Part shown: in pieces, positions 1 through 10,329 of the stretch
Layout: each line of letters begins with the position of its first letter
How positions within the stretch are numbered: position 1 is the first letter of the stretch
Translations under genes and position numbers: made by a program
The notes under the pieces: model-generated
The model's input: the letters and a program-made list of their open reading frames with translations, nothing else
Database searches by the model: none
Told to the model about the DNA's origin: nothing
Origin: Homalodisca vitripennis
Taxonomy: Eukaryota > Arthropoda > Insecta > Hemiptera > Cicadellidae
Assembly (NCBI RefSeq): GCF_021130785.1
Contig: NC_060213.1
Coordinates: forward strand, 100,449,501 to 100,513,500
Length of the DNA stretch: 64,000 nt
Direction: 5' to 3'

Positions 1-732
1 ATTTCCATTGTCTGCCCATTTTTTTTGTAATTATCAAAACTTCTAATATATTTTCATCGTGCACTTATGCAAAAGGCCCCACCGACTGTAACTACTGTAC
101 TTATACATTACTGTAATTTTAATTGTGTCAGTAAAAACAATTTCTATTTTTCGTATAGTCGAACAGATTTGTTCTATGCTTAGGTACAGTTTTTAGTGTG
201 ATTTTACAGTTGTAGCCAAAGTACTGTAACAACCATTACGTCATGTTATACGTCACATAGTAACGAATACTCGCAAATTAAAACACAAACGATAAAAATA
301 AATAAAAATAACGTACTTCATATTATTTATTTGTTTTTCTTACTATTTTCTCCATTATCCTGTACAACACGCTCTTAAACCTTAAGTAAGAGAAACATAG
401 AACGATATTTTTAATGCTTCTCCTGGTATATAGCTATATTCTACTGAGACACGCGATTTTATGTAAACTATTGAGAGCAGTCAAACTGTAACAACAATAT
501 GCGATGAAATGTTTTATTTGCGATTTATATTTCACTCAATATACGATATAAAAACACATTAAAACGAATAATAAACCACTTATGATAATATTTAAAATTA
601 ATTTTCTTGTGCATTCAAAAGGAGAAGCTTCTCACATTATTTTAAAGGTTATTAACTTTAAGCACCTTTAATTAAATAAATACGTAATATGTACAGCTAA
701 TGATAATTACAGTACCTTATCACTTCACTTAC

Positions 733-3700
733 CTCTCTACGAAGCTTAAAATCGGTACCTTTCCGATAATGCATGTAACTTGTCCAGTCGTAGGGAAATG
801 ATCTGTCAATATATGGACTTATTTCGTAGTCTCCGGTCTTTGCAACTGCCAACATAAGGTAAATATTAGATCTTAAACGAAAGTTAATAAATTTAACCTG
901 CCATAATTAAAATTGTGATAAATATTTAAATTCTTGGTCATGTGTAAACATTTTATGTACACTGAGTTGACTTCTCATGGTTAATTTCGTATAGATGTCT
1001 TACAATAAATGTTTTATTACATTCAATTATGCAATTAATTTCAATGAAATATCGGAAATATTTCTTAACATCCCATGCAAATTTAACATATTAAAAAGGA
1101 TCCCCCAAAATAAAAGAATTAGCCCATAAAACATTAGTCTTACTAAGTATACCAGTTTACGATACAACTGAGTATTAAAGCACCCGACAGATCGTAGCAA
1201 ACAATTCAAAAAAATAAATTATACGAAGAGCAATCGGACCTTTGATTTTTGATAGCAAGAGCAATAGGGATATTCTTTGGAACAAGAGAAATTTATGTAC
1301 CAAGTTTCAAATCTGTAAGCCTTTTCTATCAATATTTATCGCACAGAAAGACAAACATTTGATTTTTTGACCCCTAAGACAAAAAAAGTTTTTTTCAGTT
1401 TACACAGTTAAGTAGTTTTTAGTTTAGGACAGTTTTTTTTTTCTTTAAAAAACGAAACCTATATATCAAGTTCAAATCACATAAATCGAAAAACCTTTGA
1501 CTTTTTGACCCTAAATCAGTGTTTTCCTTGCAACAAGAGGAACCTCTTTACAAATATTCAAGTCTCTAGCGCCATTCATCAAGAGTTATAGCACAAACGC
1601 ACAGACAGCAACACACTATTACGAAGGTCTTGTCAGCTTCTTAAAACAGCTGTAGAGTACTTCCTCATAATAATCAGTGCTAAGTTTTGGATTCTACTCT
1701 GTGTGGAAAGTTTTGGTGACATGTGCTGTTAAAGTTAATGGAAATACATGTAAATGAGAGAATAAGAGAGATACTATAATATGGATTTATATTTCGACTT
1801 ATTTTAAATTTATTTGATATATATTGTAAAGTTTAAAAGTGGAATAGTGAGCTATAAAACAAAAACTGGAACTGAATAAATATAATTCTACTATTATTGA
1901 GACACACGACAACTCGTAGGAAGAAAACTATAGATTTTGTGGTCTAAAATCCAAAGATAAATCTGTCCGTCTTTTTGATCCCCTATGTATAAATCTTTAT
2001 ATAAGGTCCCAAAATATTTAAAACTTACTGCAGAGGACCCTCTTGGTCCATGGAAGATCGTAGTTGATTTGGGATCAAAATTTCAAAGGTCAAGGCATCC
2101 ACCGTTTAGGTGCCATACGTGATAACTCTTTGGTCCTAGAGACTTAAAACTTGTTATTTAGAATCTGCTTGCCCCAGAGAGGAACTATAAAATATTCTTA
2201 CATTTATGTGGGAGATGGGCCTTTAAAACCAATCTCAGTATCCAGAAGTAGAATTACATTATTATACCCCAAAAGGTTCGTTTCTCATGTACTGAACCAC
2301 TTACTTAAAACCCATTTTTAAATCTTTTTTAATTATTTCAATACAGAAACAGAATGTAGTATAAAATTTCTTTTATACTTACGTGATGGATCTATTTCCA
2401 AATAACAATTTCGATCTCTCCTTTTTTGCTCGTGTTGGAAACCCAGCGCATGACCCATCTCGTGCATCACCCAACCATCATCGAAGCAGTGCTCACTGAG
2501 GTTGATTTCGGAGGCATTGTAAGTAGAGTGTTGGTAGGTGAAGCACCCTGAATTATAATTCGGAAGAAACTTCGCCGATAATGGTTTCCCAGGCACACTC
2601 GGCAACCATTGCACACAACTCAGCTTATTGAATCTATTAATTTTGTCCATTATATAATTTTTCTGACTAGAACCTAAAAAAAAATCGTTAATAACTAAAC
2701 CAATTATTCCAAACTAAGTTGTTTATTAACTGTGTTTCCAAAATGAAACATCGTTATTCTTAACCCAACGACTAAAACTAAAGTCTTCCTAAAGGAGACA
2801 TAATCTACAATACCAACATAGACTGTGTAGACTGTGTGAACTGTACGCTTTATAAAATTCTCTACTGTTGGTGTATGTCACTCGTTATTGTCCTTCATTC
2901 ATTTTAAATATGACGGCCGTAATATAAAATTAACCTATTTAGGGCATCTCTCTTCCACACCTTCACGGTTCATAAACAATTTAGGATTTATAGTGAATTT
3001 TTTTGCACACGAGTAAAATCCATTGAATTAATTGTTTCAATTATTGTAAAAGTTGGGTACGGTATTAACTTTGTCATTGCAATCATTCAATCAAAGAATA
3101 CTTAAGCTTCTTTTAAAGGATCTTTCAATTGCATTATATAAATATTTTTCAGGATAAACTACAGGTACAACACTAATTAAGGAATGAGTGGACATAAGAA
3201 GTGTGACTATTTTTGGGCTTTCAGGATGTAAAACAAAATTTTCATCCCTTATCGTTATTTTGGACATCTCTCTTCATTTAAATTAAGCGTGTAAATTGTA
3301 ATTGCGCCCTACATTATTTTAAGATTAAACTAACAACCATTTCACACATACCAGTTGTTACTACACATTTTTATATAACTCTATATAATATATACGTGTT
3401 TATATAAGCATTATATATTTACTCACATGAGCATAAGCTTAATGGTTCGAATATACAATCACTGATATGAGGCTGTATTTACTTATAGGACCATATCACA
3501 AATATGAATATATACATGAATATATACCTACTCACTGACTCATCAAGCATTTACTGATATACCATACTTACTGAACCGACTATCAATCGTATAATATACA
3601 GTTGCATTATTAATGAACCTCTTATCCATCGATCGTTTATTTCTAAATCGTGGTTGCCTGTTCTCAATGCGTCTTGTACCGGTAGCCTGACCATACTCAG

Positions 3701-3758
3701 TCATAGCTGAACCACTCAGAGCAACAATCCCCAAAACTACCCAATAATATGTAATCAT
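733..3758 (-). CDS. Astacin-like zinc metalloprotease, copy A (3' end outside window)
   Basis: Secreted astacin (M12A) endopeptidase. Exons: 3572-3758, 2383-2673 and 733-845, all with GT-AG borders, joined in phases 1, 1 and 0. Exon 1 gives a signal peptide (MITYYWVVLGIVALSGSA) and a basic stretch with KR pairs, probably a short propeptide. Exon 2 completes the codon split after exon 1 and carries SCVQW and the zinc motif HEMGHALGFQHE, with three His ligands and the catalytic Glu. Exon 3 carries the Met-turn region SYMHY with the Tyr expected in astacins. The reading frame is open through all three exons. By comparison with copy B, a fourth exon with the stop codon should lie left of base 1. 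The start is the first ATG and begins the hydrophobic signal segment. The family assignment is firm; the substrate is unknown. Confidence 0.85.
1240..1640. repeat. Internally repeated dispersed element in astacin A intron 2
   Basis: Units of roughly 120-130 bases start near a TTTGATTTTTTGACCC-like word, followed by 'accaagtttcaaatct', 'tttctatca' and a GCACA-CAGACA-rich end. At least two to three diverged units are present. The same block sits in intron 2 of copy B (12330-12720), so it predates the duplication. Related words occur near 1960-2110 and 62010-62040. Confidence 0.5.
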
Positions 3759-3815
3759 GTTCAGTCAGAGTGTGTAGAATTGATCGTTATATGAATAAAG
3801 TTTGATTTTTCCTCC
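3759..3815 (-). promoter_or_regulatory. Conserved proximal 5' flank of astacin copy A
   Basis: Upstream of the start codon both copies share a block (here about 3771-3806) that includes a TATA-like CATATAA at 3787-3793 on the minus strand. The box lies only about 30-35 bases from the ATG, so the 5' UTR would be very short if this is the true core promoter. Conservation between copies may simply reflect the recent duplication. Confidence 0.3.
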
Positions 3816-4085
3816 TTCTGCATGGATGATTTGTAGTACTTCAATCAATTTATTAGCTATGGATAATAAACGCAAAGCTACAATACACTTTTATAAATTT
3901 CTATTGTAAAATCATATCCACGTGTTCGACTGAACCACTATTTCATCAACGAAGTTGATCTTAAAGGTGAAATGTTTAATGCAGCAGATAAGATTAGGCT
4001 ACATTAAGAACCTTTATAAATAATTCATTTGATGATCTAGAGTACAATATAATAGCGATGTGGTATATGAATAGAATCTGAAAAG

Positions 4086-4549
4086 AATGACAGAATGGAC
4101 ACCTAGTTTATATAATAAAATGTTTTATGCTTGTGAAATTCAACCCAAATTTATATATAATATAAATATATATATAATAGTGTCTTTTCAAGAATCTTTC
4201 GTTGTTAGATTACACTTTATTTCGAACTCACTCGAACTTTTTTATGTTCTCTTGTTTAATTTGTTTCATGTTGCCATAAGAAAAGATCGAATGCACTGTA
4301 TTATCTCGCAATCAATATTTATTAATATCACTCTATCAGCATGCTTGAAATGGACTCTAGTATTACATTCCGAACATTCGTCAGTAATTTTGTTTCCATA
4401 ATATTTTATCTAATTTTTATATTTCACGATATTCCCAATTCATTCAATATTTTTGTAATTATCACATTTATTTCTGAACCTTGATTTTTATTTAAATTAT
4501 ATAAACGACCAAAATTTTATCCATTATCTGAAAGTTTATCTTGTGATCA
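4086..4549. other. AT-rich sequence with no recognisable feature
   Basis: This links duplication unit A to the Maverick/Polinton-like relic. A 104-codon plus-strand frame (4087-4401) has no recognisable motif and no splice context, and is judged accidental. Confidence 0.3.
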
Positions 4550-4719
4550 TCTTTAAAATTTACTTAAATCTTGATAAGATTTCGTAAAAAATCATCTACT
4601 ATATCTCTTTTATTATCTTTTATTTCTATCTTATAATTTTTCACAGACTTCTGTTGTAAAATCCATGTTATTTATGATCCTCATATTTTTTAGTTATTCA
4701 AATATTTCAACATGATCAT

Positions 4720-5060
4720 CTAATTAATTTTTATAATTATATAAAATAGTACATTTCTTTACTAATACTGCTAATTATTCTTCCTTTAAAATCTACTGTA
4801 TATTCTCCTATACCTCTAGGTCTAAACTGCGTTGAAGATGGTAATTTGGTAATCAATATTCTTCTTCTGTTTCATGTATTAAAAATCTGCAGCTTTTCAA
4901 CAACTGGAACAAAATTTATGATACTTTTGTATTGAACATTTTCAATTGTATCTTCAGAATTCGTAATAGTAGAAGTTACACGTTAAATAACTTTTGAATA
5001 ACTTCCTGTGTCTTCAAATCTAGTTTATTCTTTAAATTCTTTGATTAATGTTTCTTCAAT
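4720..5060 (-). pseudogene. Unidentified coding relic on the minus strand
   Basis: One minus-strand frame stays protein-like across about 110 codons, broken by a few stops. It contains DEIEETLIKEFKE, NSEDTIENVQYKSIINFVPV and FRPRGIGEYTVDFKGRII. No family was recognised. Position and base composition link it to the Maverick/Polinton-like relic. Confidence 0.35.
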
Positions 5061-5883
5061 TTCATCAAGTTTTTTATTCCTCAGAAATTACGTTCACGAT
5101 TTACTCAAGAAACTTTTTGAAACGTAAAACTTAAAAACTTTAACGTAACATATTAAATATAAAAAAAATTAAAAACAAAACCTTGAAAGGTTTAACTAAA
5201 GCTACTAAACGATAATTCCTAATGTAGATCGTGTATAAATAACTATATCAAATACTTTATTAAATAATATTGCTAGACTAAAGGACATTATTTATATTAG
5301 AAAATGTATTCATATATTAATCATTTTTAGGTTTTAGATTTTAGATTTACAACCAACAATAATATTATTGGTTGAACTCTATTTTTCCTTAAAAGGTTTG
5401 TAGTTTTATTTAAGCACTTTGTTTTAAACATTTCGACATTTAAGAAGAAATATATTTAAAACAAAAATAGTTTGATTTAACTTATGAATATTTTAGCTAA
5501 CGTTTTTATTTAAAACCACCAATTTATTTAGAAGAAAATTCAAACTGTGTCATCGGATTTAGAAAATTTTATTCTGATTATTTTTAATGATTGTTATTAA
5601 AGATACAGCTATTAGTTGCATTAGTAATATTAAAATATTTTATGAAATTGATAAGGCATGTTATACTTTTAATAAACTAAAACATTTTATTTCAAATATT
5701 TACACAATCAGTTGAATCTAAAAACTGGATTGAATTGAATTTGTAATGAAAATATTACTCTTTATTCTCTCTTATATTGGATTTATTTCTAAATGTAAAA
5801 TAAAATAAAATCACAAAAATTTCTGTGAATGTATAAAACAATTATGGTTCTTTAAATAGTACCACACAAATTCATTTTTCATT

Positions 5884-6234
5884 ATGTTTAGTAAAGCTGG
5901 TCTTTATTTTAAAACATTTTCTGATAAAATGGAGTCAGATGTAGATTATTTCAATAATGAAATGAAAGTCAATTATAAAAATATGTTGATATTTGCAGAT
6001 AAAAGTAATGAATTTTGATCTAAAGATAAAAATTTAGCACAATTTTTAGAATATATAAATACCATAAAAACAACTATAAACGATGTTGCTGATTATGATA
6101 GTACAATCTTTCATTTTTATTTGAATAAAGGGGGGTTTGAGGACCAGCCTATGAATAGTCCAAAAGTTACTATATTTATTAATAAATCGAGTATACATTC
6201 TTTAACGTATATTACAATGAAATTAAATAATTAA
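5884..6234 (+). pseudogene. Unidentified coding relic with one internal TGA
   Basis: An ATG frame runs from 5884 to TAA at 6232-6234 (117 codons) with a single internal TGA after the residues ADKSNEF. The composition is protein-like for an AT-rich element (MFSKAGLYFKTFSDKMES at the start). It sits inside the Maverick/Polinton-like relic, and a very short basic frame (6367-6429) follows. The product is not recognised; it may be one of the element's structural or accessory genes. Confidence 0.35.
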
Positions 6235-7244
6235 AATATGTAATCGAAAATAAAAATTAAATCACTGTAAACCAAAATTTAAAATTTAAAGTAACAGTTT
6301 ATACATTAAAAATTGATATTTAAAAAACTGAATTGATAAAATAAGATTTTATTTGTACAGGCTTTGATGAAAGGCAGCTACACACGTTCAAGAACACAGA
6401 AAAATAAAGTTAAAATTAAATTAAAATGATTAGAAGATATATAATATATATTTTGAATTTGAAATGTGAGAGAGAATTGAAGATCCTAATTCATTAAACC
6501 TTATAACTAAATAGAGGAATATTTAAAATTAGAAGCCATAAGAAATCATTTTAAATAAGCAAATTAGATTATGTACAATTTTTAAAAGCTATAATTATAT
6601 ATAAAATTTTGAAGAAAACTTCAAAATATATTTAAATTAAAAATATGTTTCAATATGACGATTTATGTTTAAATTTCTTTGAGGATTAGACCAATATTCA
6701 ATATTTATATTGAATATTTCGCCCACTTTTACAATGAGTTTCTTGAAAATGTTTTTTAACAATCAATATAATACGTATCTCCACAATATATTTTTATCTT
6801 TACTTTAATGATAATTATAAGTCTAAAATGTCTCTTATTTATTTACAAATATAACATGCTGTTTCATCTAAAGGACATTTATCAATTTTAGCATATAACT
6901 CTCTTTCATATTTATGATAACAATCCTTACAATACTAATATAATCTATAGAAAATAATATATATATATATATAGAATATAATTTATTTTGTCTTTTATCT
7001 ATGGAAAACTTTTAAACACACATAGTTTTACCGTTTGCAACTCCTATTCATAAAATTTTCAGATTTCTTCATTATTTAAATCTTTTACATTATATGTCAT
7101 GCTATTATTATGTTATATGAATTAAAAAGATTTATCTACACCAATTATTCTTATATTTATTCTTCATTAACAATTCTAACATGATCATTAATTTTAAATT
7201 AAGTTTTTTGCGAATTTCAGGTGAGTATAATTTTAAAATATTTA

Positions 7245-7735
7245 TATTTCTTTTTCTCCATCTTTATCCACGTATTTTGAGTATATTTTGATTGCGCTGT
7301 GAACAGTATCATTATAATCGTTTTAAAATTTTTTTAGGGATATCAATCCGTTTCAAAATGTTGTTCATCTTAAAAAGAAATTTAATTCTCAGTTATATTA
7401 TATACTTCTGCAATACTAGATTGTTCTTCATTTTCAGTGTGATAAATTTTTATGTTGTATTTTATCAAAACTTCATTATATTCTTTATTTCTTACCTTTA
7501 ATGGTTTATCCGTTTGTAAAAGATTTTGAGGTATATGATCAATTTTACTGCATGGTTTATTATGTCTTCAAACAATTTTTAAACATCTTTTCCGTTTTAT
7601 GAATTACTCCTGACATAAATATATTGAAAAATGTATCTATAACACTTACCATATATTTAACTTAATTCAGATCTTTACAGTGTGATGTTATTATTAAATA
7701 TTCAGCTCATAAATCATCGATTTCTATCGTTATAA
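7245..7735 (-). pseudogene. Integrase relic (rve type, Maverick/Polinton-like)
   Basis: Reading the minus strand from 7735 downwards gives fragments in the expected order of an integrase core. First comes DL-stop-AEYL, where the first catalytic Asp is expected. Then VKYMVSVIDTF holds the second Asp region. Next are LQTD and NKEYNEV, then KIYHTENEEQSSIAEVYN with the Glu expected in DDE integrases, and finally NDTVHSAIKIYSKYVDKDGE. The order and spacing match integrases of Maverick/Polinton elements. Several in-frame stops and frame changes separate the pieces, so it is dead. Confidence 0.6.
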
Positions 7736-8290
7736 TTGTTTTTAATAATGGATTTCTTACTATTGCATGAATTTCCCTAACTTCAACCTCAATTTCTTAT
7801 ATATTTGATAATTATTTTCCTAATAAATACTGGTTTAATTTTTTTTAACTTAATTTTATTTTTTACATGCAACAACTAGTGGAAAAACAAGAGAAAGTTC
7901 AAATTAGACAAAACGTTAATATATGCTTAGCTGAAGGTTGGCTTTGTTAGAAAAATTGCAATTATTATGTATCTACAAGTATAAGGAAGGTCTAGTTTTA
8001 GGGAAACTTAAAACAGACACAAAATTTGAGATAACCACGTCGAGGACAATGGCCGAATCTACGTCAGTTTTCATTAATTTGAACTATATATTTAAGTTTT
8101 ATAAGCAATTTTTAGAGATGTTACGTAAGAATTTAGAATCTGTTAATGTTTCGTACTTTATGGTAGTTATGACTTATTTTAAAACCCATGGAGAATTTTT
8201 TTGTATGTGGCTCAATTTTAAGCGGTAATTTTAATTTGTGTACACTTTTTAAAATATATTTGCCATACAGATTACAAGTTAAATATTGTT

Positions 8291-8443
8291 TTATTGAGTA
8301 ATAACTGTTATTTTCGCTGCCATTCCAAGTTGAAGAATCTTGTAAATGGTCGGCAATGTTGTGAAGCACTGCGAAGCTATAACTACTGAAGGTAATTTAT
8401 CCAAAGCCATACGAATTTGATTTCGAAACCCTTTCTTTGGCAT
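8291..8443 (-). CDS. Short unidentified ORF
   Basis: A minus-strand ATG frame of 50 codons ending in TAA (starts MPKKGFRNQIRMALDKLP). The codon content is less AT-biased than the surroundings. No known domain is visible and no splice partner was found. It may be a fragment of a mobile element or chance. Confidence 0.15.
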   Translation of the reverse strand: MPKKGFRNQIRMALDKLPSVVIASQCFTTLPTIYKILQLGMAAKITVITQ

Positions 8444-9031
8444 GTAACGTAATGTATATATGTGCAATCCATGGAGGCTTATGAAGTAGGAAAGTCAAAA
8501 CAATGTGACCATTCAACTATTGTTTCTTCAATTTTTCCTTCCAAATTAATTTACTCCTCCATAAATTGAAGGAATTGATAGTTTCCTAACCACCCATTGT
8601 GACCATTAGGCCTTCAAAACTTTTTTTTTCCAGCACAATAGAACCCTTGTGTGGTGGCTGGGAGGTAATAGAGTTACAGAAAGCATTTTCCATTAGATAG
8701 ATTTTACTATCTTTCATGTTCTGCATTATATATTAAATGCGAAATCGATTTTAATCCTCACAATTGTAGTAATACAACACAAATGTAATATTTTAATTAG
8801 GAAATTCAAACTAAACCCTTTAATAACTTCCTTTTTATTTTATAGCTGCAACTATTTAATCAATTCTATATAATTGATCAAACATTAAATCTTCAAAAAA
8901 CCTGTTCAGACGCCATGCTTTAGTTAATATATCAATGCATGCGCTTAGGATTAATATTAGCTTTAGGATTGGCGTCAGATCCCAAGGATAAGATTTAATG
9001 ATCGAATTGTAAGGTTTTGACTTCTAATTGA

Positions 9032-9220
9032 TTATCGTTTTGTGAATTTTATTATCGCATTTGAAATTGACACAGTCACAGATTTAACGCCTAGTATCCG
9101 GAGTCCACGTCCGTCTGAAGAAATCCAAACAAGTTGGTAACGAAGAAGCTCTTTTGCTTTTTGCATCGGTTTAATATCAGAAACACCTAGACTACAAAAT
9201 AAAATGACAATAACAAACAT
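9032..9220 (-). CDS. Small unidentified ORF with hydrophobic N-terminus
   Basis: A 62-codon minus-strand frame begins with a signal-peptide-like run (MFVIVILFCSLGVSD) followed by a mixed, protein-like stretch (QLVWISSDGRGLRILGVKS). An alternative reading is an internal exon, because TTTTGTAG just inside the frame could be a splice acceptor. It does not resemble astacin. No homology recognised. Confidence 0.2.
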   Translation of the reverse strand: MFVIVILFCSLGVSDIKPMQKAKELLRYQLVWISSDGRGLRILGVKSVTVSISNAIIKFTKR

Positions 9221-9633
9221 TTTATTGATATTTAACTACATTGTTTTGTACCTATATCAATCAAGAATTCAGCCAAATTTAAACTTAACGTATTTACTAA
9301 TAACATCTTAGTATTGAAAAAAAAAATAAAGTAATTTAAATAGGAGTAGCCATAGACAAATTCAAATGTTTGAAGTCAAAAATTTTTAATGTATAAAATG
9401 TTATTTTTATATAATTTAGAATCTAGTTATTTAAATAATGTTATGTTCCACAAGTTCATTCACTGAGGAGAATGGCCTGGACAACAATCTTTTTCAGACA
9501 ATTTTTAAATATGTATATGGTCAACTGGAACGCCATAACCCTGAATTTTAATTTAAAACTGTATATTTAAGTTAGTAAGTTCCATTGACTTTGGCTGTAA
9601 CTGGAATAATGAGATTTATTCAGATATACAAAA

Positions 9634-9738
9634 CAGAAGACAAATAGCAAAATCTATTTGAAACATACACTGCCCACACTATATATAGATATGATATTCG
9701 TGTGTGTCTGTGTATGTATGTGTGTGCTTCTTAATAAA

Positions 9739-9811
<73 letters not shown>

Positions 9812-9935
9812 ATATACATCAATGAAAAACAAACAGCAAAAACAATTCGATACATACACTGTCTCATATTTACAAGTATACCGTTGCACTATATATGTAG
9901 ATATAATATACGTGTGTGTATGTAGACACTAAATA
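9634..9935. repeat. Direct duplication flanking a (TA)n microsatellite
   Basis: About 9634-9725 and 9824-9935 are similar. Both hold a CAGAAGACAAATAGCAAAA/ACAAACAGCAAAA-like start, then ACATACACTG, then a CACTATATAT-TAGATAT-ATA block and a GTGTGTGT end. Between them is (TA)n at 9742-9808. Confidence 0.6.
9742..9808. repeat. (TA)n microsatellite
   Basis: A nearly pure TA dinucleotide run of about 66 bases. It opens reading frames of alternating Ile-Tyr on both strands, which are not genes. Confidence 0.95.
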
Positions 9936-10003
9936 TATACAGGTATATCATAAATTTGTAAATAATTTATTTCAACTTTAAAGGAGCGTACGTGTGTGTG
10001 GAA

Positions 10004-10155
<152 letters not shown>

Positions 10156-10329
10156 GATCTATATTTCACCACAACTATACAACAAGCGATGCGTATCTAG
10201 AGAGGCACCATACACAAGAAATCATACATTATATTAGGGTCATTCTCTGTTGTTATTGGTAACAATAATACATGACACTGTAGTTCCAATATAGTCCTTT
10301 ATTATGTAAAGGTAAAGAAATTGTACTCG

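Larger units (their letters stand above)
1..4085. repeat. Segmental duplication, unit A
   Basis: Sequence from the window start to about 4085 aligns in blocks with about 10680-15985. Matching parts include the 3' intergenic or intronic DNA (1-120 against 10680-10790), exon 3 and its flanks, the intron 2 repeat block, exons 2 and 1, and the upstream flank. The offset changes along the block because each copy has gained its own insertions, especially in intron 2. The left boundary is outside the window. Confidence 0.8.
4550..7860. mobile_element. Decayed Maverick/Polinton-like element
   Basis: An AT-rich stretch with several coding-like pieces on both strands, all broken by stops or frameshifts. 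The recognisable part is an integrase relic on the minus strand (7245-7735). Other pieces are a minus-strand reading at about 4720-5060, a plus-strand frame at 5884-6234 with one internal TGA, and a minus-strand Cys-containing piece at 6840-6930 (KCPLDETACYICK). Genes on both strands and a retroviral-type integrase fit a Maverick/Polinton or adintovirus-like relic. Terminal repeats and a target duplication were not found, so the borders are guesses. Polymerase and capsid genes were not recognised. Confidence 0.5.

Noticed and set aside
4087..4401. 104-codon ORF
   Set aside because: AT-driven frame without motifs.
7292..7501. 69-codon plus-strand frame
   Set aside because: It lies antisense to the integrase relic and is a shadow of it.
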